Source: Shewanella aestuarii (GTDB lineage: Bacteria; Pseudomonadota; Gammaproteobacteria; Enterobacterales; Shewanellaceae). From it: DNA of 64,000 nt. The notes under the pieces were generated by a model. That model saw nothing but the letters and a program-made list of their open reading frames with translations, did no database searches and was not told the DNA's origin. Position numbers and translations under genes: made by a program. Numbering within the stretch: position 1 is the first letter of the stretch; each line of letters opens with the position of its first letter. This document shows, piece by piece, positions 16,503 through 26,678 of this stretch. Location: positions 2,972,501 through 3,036,500 of the forward strand of contig NZ_CP050313.1 in assembly GCF_011765625.1 (NCBI RefSeq), written 5' to 3'.

Positions 16503-16973
16503 TTAGTCTTTAATTTGAGATTGAAGATAGTTTTGAATGCCGGTTTGAGTAATCAACTCTTGTTGAGACTCAATCCAATCTAAATGCTCTTCTTCATCTT
16601 CGAGCAGATCTTCAAGCAAATCACGACTGACATAATCTTGCTCGGTTTCACATAACTTAATCACATCACGTAATACTGCAATTTGTTCAGTAACCGCATC
16701 TTTATCGCAGTTCAACATTTCTTCGGCTTCTTCACCGATACGCAATTTATCAAGTTGTTGCAAATTAGGTAAACCTTCAAGGAACAAAACTCGCTCAATT
16801 AACTTATCAGCGTGTTTCATGTCTTGGATCGATTTCTTGTATTCTTTCTCGTTCAGCTTTTCTAAGCCCCAATGCTTAAACATGCGTGCATGAAGAAAAT
16901 ATTGGTTAATGGCGGTCAGCTCGAATGTTAATACACGATTAAGTTGGCTGATAACTTTTGGGTGACCTTTCAT
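16503..16973 (-). CDS. bfr: Bacterioferritin, heme-binding subunit
   Basis: 156 residues and very close to E. coli Bfr in motif order: MKGHPKVISQLNRVLTFELTAINQYFLHARMFKHWGL, then DMKHADKLIERVLFLEGLPNLQ and LLEDEEEHLDWIESQ. The heme-bridging Met is kept in DMKHAD, and the di-iron ligands (Glu in FELTAINQ, the Glu-x-x-His of EEEH) are present. First gene of a two-gene operon. A Fur-like box and a perfect FNR-type palindrome lie upstream, consistent with iron- and oxygen-responsive expression. Cytoplasmic iron store and oxidant protection. Confidence 0.94.
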   Translation of the reverse strand: MKGHPKVISQLNRVLTFELTAINQYFLHARMFKHWGLEKLNEKEYKKSIQDMKHADKLIERVLFLEGLPNLQQLDKLRIGEEAEEMLNCDKDAVTEQIAVLRDVIKLCETEQDYVSRDLLEDLLEDEEEHLDWIESQQELITQTGIQNYLQSQIKD

Positions 16974-16996
16974 AATAATGTCCTTAATGGCAAAAC

Positions 16997-17010
16997 TTGA
17001 TCTGGATCAA
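16997..17010 (-). promoter_or_regulatory. FNR/EtrA-type palindrome upstream of the bfr operon
   Basis: TTGATCTGGATCAA is a perfect match to the FNR consensus TTGAT-N4-ATCAA. It lies 24-37 bp before the bfr start, downstream of a plausible -10 (TACTAT near 17029-17024), so binding would be expected to repress. In Shewanella the matching regulator is EtrA. Function is inferred from the motif only. Confidence 0.65.
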
Positions 17011-17076
17011 TTTAAGCTAGGATAGTACAGCTAGAATGCGATTGCAAATTTTCCTTTAAATTCATAAACATACAAC

Positions 17077-17095
17077 TGATAACTATTATCATTAC
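17077..17095 (-). promoter_or_regulatory. Fur-box-like site upstream of the bfr operon
   Basis: The minus strand reads GTAATGATAATAGTTATCA, which matches most positions of the Fur consensus GATAATGATAATCATTATC. It lies about 105-120 bp before the bfr start and 24 bp from the left end of the IS element. Confidence 0.65.
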
Positions 17096-17153
17096 AACTT
17101 AGATTTGTAACTTAAATAACCTGAATTCGGGATAAAAATAGAAGGGAACTAAA

Positions 17154-17211
17154 AGCTGGTTCCATGATCAGATCTTTCGACCAAGAAGGATTGACCACAA
17201 AGGAACCAGCT
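17154..17211 (+). promoter_or_regulatory. Hairpin that can cover the transposase ribosome-binding site
   Basis: AGCTGGTTCC (17154-17163) and GGAACCAGCT (17202-17211) are a perfect 10-bp inverted repeat. The right arm overlaps the AAAGGA ribosome-binding site and ends at the ATG (17212). RNA entering from an outside promoter would form the hairpin, while a transcript started inside the left arm would not, a known way insertion sequences limit transposase made from read-through. Confidence 0.6.
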
Positions 17212-18099
17212 ATGAGTAAACTAGTAGATTTATTTTGTCATGTCGATGATTTTTGTAAGGCTTTTCTACCTCAGTGGCAGCAACTTCAACTTGAAAGTGG
17301 CGAGCGAAAGCGTAATCGTAAAGGACGAATGTCTGAAAGCGAAATTATGACAATCATTGTCGCTTTTCATATGTCTCATCAGCGTGATTTTAAAAACTTT
17401 TATCTGGGAATTATCTGTCGTTATTACAAAAATGATTTCCCTAAACTTCTCAGTTACACCCGATTTATTGAAGTGATGCCATCGATGCTTATACCACTAA
17501 GTGCTTTCTTTACCCATGTTAAAGGAGTGCCTACAGGTATTGAGTTTATTGACTCTACAAGCATTAAAGTCTGCCATAACTTACGCATCCCGAGACACAA
17601 GGTATTCAAAGGAACGGCTGCAAGAGGCAAAGGAACAATGGGCTGGTTTTATGGATTTAAGCTGCACATTATTACCAATCATCTTGGCGATATTGTGGCA
17701 GCTAAGCTTACTCCTGCTAATACGGATGACAGAAAGCCCGTTCGGGAACTGTCAAAAGGGCTACTCGATAAGCTTTACGCCGATAAAGGTTATATCAGTA
17801 AGGCGCTGACTGAAGATTTGAAAGAAAACGGGATCACTCTTATAACAACTCAACGAAAGAACATGAAGGCGAAGATATTAGCGGCTTGGGACAGAGCAAT
17901 GCTGTCTAAACGGTTCATCATTGAAACCATCAACGACCAACTGAAGAATATTTCTCAGATAGAGCATTCAAGACACAGGAGTTTACATGGATTCATGTTG
18001 AACTTGCTAGGTGGATTAATCGCATATTGCCTAAAACCAGAAAAGCCATCATTGAACATCACACCTACAGAAAAGTCAGGGTTGATGGCGATGGCTTAA
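17212..18099 (+). CDS. IS982-family transposase
   Basis: 295 residues with a DDE fold typical of IS982: FIDSTSIKVCHN holds the first Asp, LYADKGYIS the second, and the C-terminal RFIIETINDQLKNISQIEHSRHRS holds the Glu of the YR(ET)xNxxLK-like motif. I chose the ATG at 17212 (MSKLVDLFCHVDDF) because AAAGGA lies just upstream and the length fits the family; the frame is open back to 17164. All catalytic residues are present and the frame is intact, so the element may be active. Confidence 0.93.
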   Translation: MSKLVDLFCHVDDFCKAFLPQWQQLQLESGERKRNRKGRMSESEIMTIIVAFHMSHQRDFKNFYLGIICRYYKNDFPKLLSYTRFIEVMPSMLIPLSAFFTHVKGVPTGIEFIDSTSIKVCHNLRIPRHKVFKGTAARGKGTMGWFYGFKLHIITNHLGDIVAAKLTPANTDDRKPVRELSKGLLDKLYADKGYISKALTEDLKENGITLITTQRKNMKAKILAAWDRAMLSKRFIIETINDQLKNISQIEHSRHRSLHGFMLNLLGGLIAYCLKPEKPSLNITPTEKSGLMAMA

Positions 18100-18133
18100 A
18101 CCGATCTCAGGTTAAATAGCTTATTTTAGCGAT

Positions 18134-18158
18134 AAAAAAAGCCTTCAAAATGAAGGCT
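18134..18158 (-). terminator. Terminator of carAB
   Basis: AGCCTTCA-AAA-TGAAGGCT forms a perfect 8-bp stem with seven T following on the minus strand, 36 bp after the carB stop. Confidence 0.88.
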
Positions 18159-18193
18159 CTTTACAATTGATATGACGTTTATTTATTGGCTTA

Positions 18194-21100
18194 TTAGCCT
18201 TTAACGCGCTGATGTAACTCTTGAACTGAAGTCACATTGCCACGGTCATCAGCAGAATGTGCTAAGCAAGTAGCAAACGCTGCATTCAATGTCGTGGTGT
18301 AATTCACTTTATAACGTAGTGCACCACGGCGAATTTGACGCGAGTCTTCAATTGCTTGACGACCTTCAGTGGTGTTAACAATGTAGGTATATTCATCATT
18401 CTTGATACGGTCAAGAATATGAGGACGACCCTCATGTACTTTGTTAACTAATCGAGGGTTAATTCCCGCTTCACCAAGAATAACCGCCGTACCGTGTGTC
18501 GCATCAATTTCATAGCCTAGCTCAATTAGCTTTGCAGCCAACGAGGCAACGCGCTTCTTATCACTGTTACGTACAGACAATAATGCACGACCAGACTTAG
18601 GTACTTCAGCTGTGGCACCTAACTGTGCTTTAGCATAGGCTTCAGCAAAGGTATCACCTACACCCATGACTTCACCAGTTGAGCGCATTTCTGGCCCTAA
18701 TAGTGGATCAACTCCTGGGAACTTGTTGAATGGCAGTACCACTTCTTTAACTGAGTAAAAAGGTGGAATCACTTCTTCTGTGAAGTTTTGTGATTTCAAG
18801 CTTTGACCTGCCATCACTCGAGCTGCAATTTTCGCTAAAGGTACACCTGTGGCTTTAGACACAAACGGTACGGTACGTGCTGCACGAGGGTTAACTTCAA
18901 TCATATAGATTTCGTTATCTTTCACTGCAAACTGCACGTTCATTAAGCCAACTACGCCTAATTCAAAAGCCAGTTTAGACACTTGCTCACGCATTTGCGC
19001 TTGAATGTCTGCACTTAAGCTGTATGGCGGTAATGAACACGCTGAGTCACCAGAGTGAACACCGGCTTGCTCAATATGTTCCATAATTGCGCCAACAACC
19101 ACGGTTTCACCATCACAAACGGCATCAATATCAACTTCTATGGCATCGTCTAAGAAGTGATCGAGTAATACAGGCGATGAGTTAGACACACTAACGGCTT
19201 CGTTAAAGTAACGTAGCAAATCTTGCTTGTCGTAAACGATTTCCATAGCACGACCACCCAGTACATAAGATGGACGAACCACTAATGGATAACCAATTTT
19301 TTCAGCTTCAATCACTGCACTTTCAACGGTTGTCACCGTCGCGTTCTCAGGCTGCTTCATGCCTAAACGTTGAATCGCTTGTTGGAAACGCTCACGGTCT
19401 TCAGCACGGTCAATCGCGTCTGGGCTAGTACCAATAATAGGTACTCCAGCAGCTTCTAAGTCACGGGCTAATTTTAGTGGTGTTTGACCTCCGTATTGCA
19501 CGATAACGCCTTTTGGCTTCTCAATACGCACGATTTCAAGCACATCTTCTAGCGTCACTGACTCAAAGTACAAGCGATCTGAAGTGTCGTAGTCTGTTGA
19601 TACGGTTTCAGGGTTACAGTTAACCATAATGGTCTCAAAACCGTCTTCACGCAGTGCTAATGCAGCATGAACACAACAGTAATCAAACTCGATACCTTGA
19701 CCAATTCGGTTAGGGCCGCCACCTAACACCATGATTTTGTCGCGGTCAGATGGGTTAGCTTCACACTCTTCTTCATAAGTTGAGTACATGTAAGCCGTGT
19801 CGGTTGAAAATTCAGCCGCACAGGTATCCACACGCTTATAAACAGGGAAGATTTCATGACGGTGACGCAACTTACGCACTTCACTTTCACTGGCACCTAA
19901 CACATCCGCTAAGCGTGCATCAGAGAAACCTTTGCGCTTTAACTGACGTAAGAACTCATAATTTAAACCTGACAAACCGACTTCAGCCACTTTAGCTTCG
20001 TTAGCAATGAGGTCTTCAATTTGAATTAAGAACCAATGGTCAATATTCGTCAGCTTGAAAATTTCGTCGCGAGATAAACCTGCACGGAACGCATCAGCGA
20101 TGTACCAAATACGGTCACAGCCAGGCTCTTTTAATTCGTGACGAATAATTTGCATGGCTTCTGAAGATTGTAAATCTACAATCGGATCAAAACCGTTGCG
20201 GCCCACTTCTAAACCACGTAATGCTTTTTGTAATGACTCTTGGAAAGTACGGCCAATAGCCATAACTTCACCGACAGATTTCATTTGTGTGGTTAGACGG
20301 TCATTTGAACCGGCAAATTTTTCAAAATTAAAGCGCGGAACCTTAGTCACGACATAGTCGATAGCCGGTTCGAATGATGCTGGCGTTTTACCACCGGTAA
20401 TGTCGTTGCTTAACTCATCAAGCGTGAAGCCCACTGCCAATTTGGCTGCAATTTTAGCAATCGGGAAACCGGTTGCTTTTGAAGCTAAAGCAGATGAACG
20501 TGATACACGCGGGTTCATCTCGATGATGACCATACGGCCAGTGTTTGGACAAATACCAAACTGAACGTTTGAACCACCGGTTTCAACACCAATTTCACGC
20601 AATACTGCTAAAGAAGCATTACGCATTAACTGGTATTCTTTGTCGGTTAAGGTTTGCGCTGGGGCAACAGTAATTGAGTCACCTGTGTGCACACCCATTG
20701 GATCGAAGTTTTCAATTGAACACACGATAATACAGTTATCGTTGCGGTCACGAACCACTTCCATTTCATATTCTTTCCAACCAATTAATGATTCATCAAT
20801 CAATAATTCCTTAGTTGGCGACAAATCTAAGCCTTGAGAACAGATCTCTTCAAACTCTTCTTTGTTATAAGCGATACCACCACCGCTGCCACCCATGGTG
20901 AAAGAGGGGCGAATAATACATGGAAAACCTACCATGTCTAATACGCCATAAGCTTCATCCATATTGTGAGCAATACCAGCACGTGGACACTCTAGGCCAA
21001 TGGACTTCATCGCTTTGTCGAAACGGCTACGGTCTTCAGCTTTATCAATTGCATCAGCTGTGGCACCAATCATTTCAACATTAAATTCTTTTAGTACACC

Positions 21101-21415
21101 TTTTTCTTCTAACTTTAGTGCGCAGTTCAGTGCAGTTTGTCCACCCATGGTTGGTAAAATCGCATCAGGACGCTCTTTAGCAATAATATTGCGCACCACT
21201 TCCCAATGAATTGGCTCGATATATGTTGCGTCGGCCATTTCTGGGTCAGTCATAATGGTTGCTGGGTTAGAGTTAACCAAAATGACTCGGTAGCCTTCTT
21301 CGCGAAGGGCTTTACAGGCTTGTGCACCTGAATAGTCAAACTCACACGCCTGTCCAATAACAATTGGACCGGCACCTAGGATAAGAATACTTTTAATATC
21401 TGTACGTTTTGGCAT
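18194..21415 (-). CDS. carB: Carbamoyl-phosphate synthase large subunit
   Basis: 1073 residues, the same length as E. coli CarB. It carries two homologous ATP-grasp halves: the first begins [23 protein letters not shown] and the second [21 protein letters not shown]. An MGS-like regulatory domain closes the C-terminus. It makes carbamoyl phosphate from bicarbonate, ammonia (tunnelled from CarA) and two ATP, feeding both pyrimidine and arginine synthesis. It lies 23 bp downstream of carA in one operon. No frameshifts or missing motifs. Confidence 0.98.
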   Translation of the reverse strand: MPKRTDIKSILILGAGPIVIGQACEFDYSGAQACKALREEGYRVILVNSNPATIMTDPEMADATYIEPIHWEVVRNIIAKERPDAILPTMGGQTALNCALKLEEKGVLKEFNVEMIGATADAIDKAEDRSRFDKAMKSIGLECPRAGIAHNMDEAYGVLDMVGFPCIIRPSFTMGGSGGGIAYNKEEFEEICSQGLDLSPTKELLIDESLIGWKEYEMEVVRDRNDNCIIVCSIENFDPMGVHTGDSITVAPAQTLTDKEYQLMRNASLAVLREIGVETGGSNVQFGICPNTGRMVIIEMNPRVSRSSALASKATGFPIAKIAAKLAVGFTLDELSNDITGGKTPASFEPAIDYVVTKVPRFNFEKFAGSNDRLTTQMKSVGEVMAIGRTFQESLQKALRGLEVGRNGFDPIVDLQSSEAMQIIRHELKEPGCDRIWYIADAFRAGLSRDEIFKLTNIDHWFLIQIEDLIANEAKVAEVGLSGLNYEFLRQLKRKGFSDARLADVLGASESEVRKLRHRHEIFPVYKRVDTCAAEFSTDTAYMYSTYEEECEANPSDRDKIMVLGGGPNRIGQGIEFDYCCVHAALALREDGFETIMVNCNPETVSTDYDTSDRLYFESVTLEDVLEIVRIEKPKGVIVQYGGQTPLKLARDLEAAGVPIIGTSPDAIDRAEDRERFQQAIQRLGMKQPENATVTTVESAVIEAEKIGYPLVVRPSYVLGGRAMEIVYDKQDLLRYFNEAVSVSNSSPVLLDHFLDDAIEVDIDAVCDGETVVVGAIMEHIEQAGVHSGDSACSLPPYSLSADIQAQMREQVSKLAFELGVVGLMNVQFAVKDNEIYMIEVNPRAARTVPFVSKATGVPLAKIAARVMAGQSLKSQNFTEEVIPPFYSVKEVVLPFNKFPGVDPLLGPEMRSTGEVMGVGDTFAEAYAKAQLGATAEVPKSGRALLSVRNSDKKRVASLAAKLIELGYEIDATHGTAVILGEAGINPRLVNKVHEGRPHILDRIKNDEYTYIVNTTEGRQAIEDSRQIRRGALRYKVNYTTTLNAAFATCLAHSADDRGNVTSVQELHQRVKG

Positions 21416-21438
21416 TGCTTCTGTCTTCTCCCAGATAA

Positions 21439-22584
21439 CTACTTAGCGTGCTGACGGTATTGTTCAATAAGCTCGATAAAATGATCGAACAGAGGTGCGG
21501 CATCTGTTGGCCCAGGGCTGGCTTCAGGGTGTCCCTGGAAGCTAAATGCTGGCTTATCGGTTAAGTGAATACCTTGTAATGAACCATCAAATAATGACTT
21601 GTGAGTCACTTTGATGTTGGCTGGTAATGTGGTTTCATCAGCAGCAAAACCGTGGTTTTGGCTGGTAATCATCACATTACCTCGTTCAATATTACTGACA
21701 GGGTGGTTAGCACCATGATGGCCAAACTTCATTTTTAAGGTTTTTGCACCTGAAGCTAGCGCCAGTAATTGATGGCCTAAACAAATACCAAACACTGGAA
21801 TATCTGTTGTTAAAATTTCTTGAATCGCCGCGATGGCGTAATCGCATGGTTCTGGATCGCCAGGACCATTTGATAAAAACACCCCATCTGGGTTCATGGC
21901 TAATACTTCTGCCGCAGGTGTTTTAGCTGGAACGACTGTGACATCACAACCACGGTCAACTAACATGCGCAAAATATTGCGTTTTACACCATAGTCATAG
22001 GCAACTACTTTAAATTTAAGCTCAGCTTCTGGGGTGTCAGACGGTAGACCACCGACTAATTTCCAGCTGCCACTTCGCCATTGGTATGTTTTATCTGTGG
22101 TCACTTCTTTGGCTAAATCCATGCCTTTAAGACCAGGGAAGGCTTTAGCGTGTTCCAGTGCTTTAGCTTCGTCTAGGTCACCCACCATAATACAACCGGC
22201 TTGGGCGCCTTTTTCACGCAGGATACGCGTTAATTTGCGGGTATCGATGTCCGCTATTCCAACCACGTTATTCGCTTTTAAATAATCGCTTAGTGATTGT
22301 TGGTTACGGAAGTTGCTAGCAATTAACGGTAAATCACGAATGATTAAACCACATGCATGAACCGATTCTGATTCAACATCTTCATTATTGGTTCCGGTAT
22401 TACCGATATGTGGATAAGTTAATGTTACTATTTGGCGTGAATATGATGGGTCAGTTAATATCTCTTGGTATCCGGTCATTGAAGTATTAAATACTACTTC
22501 ACCAACTGAAATCCCTGTAGCACCAATTGCTGTGCCAGAGAAAACTGTTCCATCTTCGAGTACGAGTAAGGCAGACTGTGTCAA
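21439..22584 (-). CDS. carA: Carbamoyl-phosphate synthase small subunit (glutaminase)
   Basis: 381 residues. The N-terminal CPSase small-chain domain ([40 protein letters not shown]) is followed by a class I glutamine amidotransferase with the catalytic Cys in [15 protein letters not shown] and the His in [12 protein letters not shown]. It supplies ammonia to CarB. I chose TTG at 22584: GGAGG lies 5 bases before it and the product then aligns with E. coli CarA. An upstream GTG at 22611 has no ribosome-binding site. Expression is probably set by pyrimidines and arginine, but I could not identify a convincing operator. Confidence 0.95.
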   Translation of the reverse strand: MTQSALLVLEDGTVFSGTAIGATGISVGEVVFNTSMTGYQEILTDPSYSRQIVTLTYPHIGNTGTNNEDVESESVHACGLIIRDLPLIASNFRNQQSLSDYLKANNVVGIADIDTRKLTRILREKGAQAGCIMVGDLDEAKALEHAKAFPGLKGMDLAKEVTTDKTYQWRSGSWKLVGGLPSDTPEAELKFKVVAYDYGVKRNILRMLVDRGCDVTVVPAKTPAAEVLAMNPDGVFLSNGPGDPEPCDYAIAAIQEILTTDIPVFGICLGHQLLALASGAKTLKMKFGHHGANHPVSNIERGNVMITSQNHGFAADETTLPANIKVTHKSLFDGSLQGIHLTDKPAFSFQGHPEASPGPTDAAPLFDHFIELIEQYRQHAK

Positions 22585-22749
22585 CGCGACCTCCAAAAAG
22601 AGCCAAGCCACTGAAATTATGTGTTTTTATTTTGCACTAAGATACCAATTTCCGCTGAATTACGAAATTTTGACAAATTCGGGCGATCATACAAGACAAT
22701 CAATACCCAGTCTAGGCGCGATAAAGTCAATTTCAGAAAAAGTATGTTT

Positions 22750-22780
22750 CAAAAAAAACCACCATATCAAATGGTGGTTT
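22750..22780 (-). terminator. Terminator of dapB
   Basis: AAACCACCAT pairs with ATGGTGGTTT around ATCAA, with a run of T on the minus strand, directly after the dapB stop codon. Confidence 0.88.
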
Positions 22781-22785
22781 CTACA

Positions 22786-23649
<864 letters not shown>

Positions 23650-23671
23650 CTAAATCATTAACGATATATAC

Positions 23672-23700
23672 AAAAACGCCTAAGTAATCTTAGGCGTTTT
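23672..23700 (-). terminator. Terminator of fklB
   Basis: AAAACGCCTAAG-TAAT-CTTAGGCGTTTT is a perfect 12-bp stem with a T-run on the minus strand, 8 bp after the fklB stop. Confidence 0.88.
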
Positions 23701-23707
23701 AACTAAC

Positions 23708-24325
23708 TTAGATGATGTCTAACAACTCAACTTCAAACACTAACGCAGTGTAAGGAGGAATTGAAGCTCCAGCACCACGCTCACCGTATGCTAAGTGATG
23801 TGGCACAAATAATTTAAGCTTGGTGCCAACAGGCATTAACTGTAAAGCTTCTGTCCAACCAGCAATCACACCTGATACTGGGAATTCTGCAGGCTGGCCA
23901 CGAGTTACTGAGCTATCGAATACTTCACCGTTGATGAAAGTACCGTGGTAGTGAGTACGTACAGTTGAATCAATTGATGGCTTCTCGCCGTCACCTTGAA
24001 CTAATACTTCGTACTGAAGACCTGACTCAGTCACAATCACTTCGTCACGTTTAGCGTTTTCAGCTAAAAATGCATCAGCTTCAGCTGTTGCTGCAGCAGC
24101 GGCTTCTTCTTGTGCTGCTTGTAAACGACGGCTGATTTCAGTAAACGCTGTTTGTAAATCTGCCATTGAAACTTGGCTTTCTTTACCTAAGAATGCATCA
24201 GCTAAACCAGCTTGCACTGCAGGAATATCAATTCCTTCAAAAGGGTTGGCAGCTAGTTGCTCGCCCATTTGACGACCTACACCATAACTTGCATGCTGCT
24301 CCATTGTGCTGAACACTTCTGACAT
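23708..24325 (-). CDS. fklB: FKBP-type peptidyl-prolyl isomerase (FklB-like, with dimerisation domain)
   Basis: 205 residues, E. coli FklB 206. The N-terminal helical dimerisation region (ASYGVGRQMGEQLAAN, then an Ala/Glu-rich helix around residues 90-110) is followed by the FKBP fold: ESGLQYEVLVQGDG, VRTHYHGTFINGEVFDSS, PVSGVIAGWTEALQLMPVG, LAYGERGAGASIPPYTALVFEVELLDI. It catalyses cis-trans isomerisation of prolyl bonds and assists folding. No signal peptide is seen, so it is cytoplasmic. Compare the shorter membrane-anchored paralogue at 47631-48101. Confidence 0.93.
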   Translation of the reverse strand: MSEVFSTMEQHASYGVGRQMGEQLAANPFEGIDIPAVQAGLADAFLGKESQVSMADLQTAFTEISRRLQAAQEEAAAAATAEADAFLAENAKRDEVIVTESGLQYEVLVQGDGEKPSIDSTVRTHYHGTFINGEVFDSSVTRGQPAEFPVSGVIAGWTEALQLMPVGTKLKLFVPHHLAYGERGAGASIPPYTALVFEVELLDII

Positions 24326-24421
24326 AATTTGCTTCTCTCATTTTATCGATAAAAAATTTGCACGGAGTTTATCACACTTAATCTGCTGATGCTGTGAAAA
24401 AGCCCGATTTTAGGGTGTTTT

Positions 24422-25222
24422 TCAACGGTTAATTTTACATTCAGTCAAAGACTGTTTTCTTGCTTGGGTATAAAGTGGCATGACTTTATTCAACCCTGAC
24501 TGTAAATCTTCGATTCGATGACCATGAGATGGATGGGTAGACAGCAATTCAGGCCCTTGTTTACCACCCGCTTTAGCCATGTTTTTCCATAACTGGACAC
24601 TGGCATTGGGGTCAAAACCCGCTTTGGCCATCAACTCTAACCCCATAATATCGGCTTCGCTTTCTTGATCGCGCCCAAAAGGTAAAATCACCCCAATTTG
24701 AGCGCCAAGACCTAGTCCTGCCATGTATAAATCTTTGTTGGCTACGCCACTTGCCCCAAGAGCCACATCGGCGACTTGCATCCCTATCCCCGTTAGTTGC
24801 TGACGTGAGACTTGCTCATTACCATGTTGTGCCAAAACATGGGCCACTTCATGGCCGATAACGGTTGCTAATTGATCTTGATTTGTCGCCACATTTAATA
24901 AGCCGGTGTAAACCCCAATATGACCGCCAGGCAATGCAAAAGCGTTTACTGAATCAGACTCAAACAACACCACCTCCCACTTTTGGCTTTGGTCTGGTAA
25001 TGTCGCGGTAATACGCTGGGCAACACAATTCACATAGTTAGTTTTGGCTTTGTCTTGACTGATTTTTTGATCTTTTTTCATCGCCTCAAAAGACTGCGCT
25101 CCCATTTGCTGCATTTGAGCATCAGAAAATAGCAGCGCTTGTGTGCGCCCTGTCGGAGATTTGGTTGCCACGCAGCCAACTAAAAAGCTGGATACTAATA
25201 CACTCACTAACAATCGCTTCAT
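24422..25222 (-). CDS. M48 family metallopeptidase lipoprotein (LoiP/YggG-like)
   Basis: 266 residues. A lipoprotein signal peptide (MKRLLVSVLVSSFLVGC, lipobox LVGC) is followed by an M48 domain with the zinc motif HEVAHVLAQH and the third ligand in QESEADIMGLELM. LoiP-type proteins are outer-membrane-anchored periplasmic proteases acting on misfolded proteins under stress. An imperfect hairpin with T-run at its 3' end (about 24396-24423) may act as terminator. Transcribed alone. Confidence 0.9.
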   Translation of the reverse strand: MKRLLVSVLVSSFLVGCVATKSPTGRTQALLFSDAQMQQMGAQSFEAMKKDQKISQDKAKTNYVNCVAQRITATLPDQSQKWEVVLFESDSVNAFALPGGHIGVYTGLLNVATNQDQLATVIGHEVAHVLAQHGNEQVSRQQLTGIGMQVADVALGASGVANKDLYMAGLGLGAQIGVILPFGRDQESEADIMGLELMAKAGFDPNASVQLWKNMAKAGGKQGPELLSTHPSHGHRIEDLQSGLNKVMPLYTQARKQSLTECKINR

Positions 25223-25312
25223 GGTGTTAAGTCCTTCTACTTATTTTTCCAATGTCCTTATATGTTACTGCGTGGTTGAAAAATTACCAAGATTGAATGC
25301 ACTGTATACTTT

Positions 25313-26569
25313 TTATATAGATGATTTGTTTCTGCTTGCTGATGAAAAATCGCGGCTACTGCGTTTACTTGCTGTACGACGGTTTGCTTGTTTGTCTCTT
25401 GGTGGCCGCTTACTGGTGTTACAACTTGGTTTATCGGTGACAGGAAATGCCTCTAGGGTCTTTAAGGTTAAAGGCTGTTGAGTTAATAAACGAATTGCAT
25501 CAAGGTGTTGTATCTCACTATGACTGACTAACGATAACGCAATACCGCTTTGCCCTGCTCGAGCCGTGCGACCTATACGGTGCACATAAACAGCTGCTTG
25601 ATGAGGCAACTCAAAATTTATCACTACTGGCAGCGCGTCAATATGAATACCGCGAGCTAATACATCAGTGACCACCAATACGCTTAACTGACCGGTTTTA
25701 AAGTCTGCTAAGGATTGACTGCGATCAACTTGATTTTTATCACCATGAAGGGCGGCGCAATCAATACCGGCTTTGCGCAATTTTTTACACAAAGCATCGG
25801 CATTATCTTTTGCGTTTACAAACACTAATACCTGCGACCATTGGTGCAAGTTCATCAAATGCATCAACACCTTCGCTTTACTGCCTTTATTAACCAGATA
25901 TAAGGTTTGCTCAATATCATCTACGGCACTATTAACTGCATGAGCCTCAACTCGAACATGCCCGGTAGCTAATACTTGCCCAGCTAATGCATCTAAGGCA
26001 TCGGGTAACGTGGCAGAAAACAGCAATGTTTGCTTATTCGGCATGCGTTTAAGTAGCACATTAATCTCCTTAATAAAGCCCATATCCAGCAACCTATCCG
26101 CCTCATCAAGCACAACAGATTGCACGTGTTCAAATCGAATAAAACCTTGTTCAACCAAAGCCAGTAGCCGCCCTGGGGTTGCGACTATCATATGAACCTT
26201 GGAGCTTAAGCGATTGATTTGCTGTTCTATCGCTTCACCGCCACATAACACATCCAGCGTTAAACCTACCTTGTGCGCTAATGGCGACAAGTCTTGGCCA
26301 ATCTGGGTAGCAAGTTCACGAGTAGGTACAATGACCAGTGCCATTGGACCTTGCTTTTGCAACTGTGCAGCCGGCATTAAGCTTAATCGATGCAATACAG
26401 GCAGCCCGTATGCGTAAGTTTTACCACTGCCAGTTTGCGCTAAGGCAAGTACGTCTTTTGCTGCGATAATGGCCTCAATCACTAAATCTTGAATGCGACT
26501 TGGCTTAGTCACTTTTTCAGGTAAGGCGCTTAATAGCTGTGAATTAAGTTTAAATGTTGAAAATGACAT
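25313..26569 (-). CDS. DEAD-box ATP-dependent RNA helicase (RhlE-like)
   Basis: About 418 residues. Ordered helicase motifs: ALAQTGSGKT (I), PTRELA (Ia), TPGRL, VLDEADRLLDMGF (II), SATLPDA (III), ARGIHIDALPVVINFELP (V) and YVHRIGRTARAG (VI). The C-terminal tail is basic (RPPRDKQANRRTASKRSSRD), as in RhlE-type helicases involved in RNA remodelling and ribosome assembly. The ATG at 26569 is preferred; an upstream TTG at 26605 would overlap the dnaJ terminator. No close relation to the second helicase at 53201 beyond the family. Confidence 0.9.
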   Translation of the reverse strand: MSFSTFKLNSQLLSALPEKVTKPSRIQDLVIEAIIAAKDVLALAQTGSGKTYAYGLPVLHRLSLMPAAQLQKQGPMALVIVPTRELATQIGQDLSPLAHKVGLTLDVLCGGEAIEQQINRLSSKVHMIVATPGRLLALVEQGFIRFEHVQSVVLDEADRLLDMGFIKEINVLLKRMPNKQTLLFSATLPDALDALAGQVLATGHVRVEAHAVNSAVDDIEQTLYLVNKGSKAKVLMHLMNLHQWSQVLVFVNAKDNADALCKKLRKAGIDCAALHGDKNQVDRSQSLADFKTGQLSVLVVTDVLARGIHIDALPVVINFELPHQAAVYVHRIGRTARAGQSGIALSLVSHSEIQHLDAIRLLTQQPLTLKTLEAFPVTDKPSCNTSKRPPRDKQANRRTASKRSSRDFSSASRNKSSI

Positions 26570-26603
26570 AAGACTGTGCTCATTTATAAAGCTAAATTTA
26601 CCC

Positions 26604-26639
26604 AATAAAAAAGGCTGCTTACCCTAAGTAAACAGCCTT
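26604..26639 (-). terminator. Terminator of dnaJ
   Basis: AAGGCTG-TTAC pairs with GTAA-CAGCCTT with a small internal mismatch and is followed by six T on the minus strand, 39 bp after the dnaJ stop. Confidence 0.82.
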
Positions 26640-26678
26640 AATCTATTGATATATAATGGTTACACGTTTGACAACTAA

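Larger units (their letters stand above)
17119..18112 (+). mobile_element. IS982-family insertion sequence, complete, 994 bp
   Basis: The ends are ACCTGAATTCGGG (17119) and, inverted, ACCTGAGATCGGT (from 18112), imperfect terminal inverted repeats starting with the ACC typical of IS982. The element is flanked on both sides by TAAATA (17113-17118 and 18113-18118), a 6-bp target duplication. One intact transposase fills it. Perfect duplication and an intact gene suggest recent insertion. It sits between the bfr control region and the carB terminator, so it interrupts no gene, though it separates bfr from its original upstream sequence. Confidence 0.92.

Noticed and set aside
22585..22749. ArgR or pyrimidine operator before carA
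   Set aside because: Only partial matches to the ARG box were found; not strong enough to report as a site.
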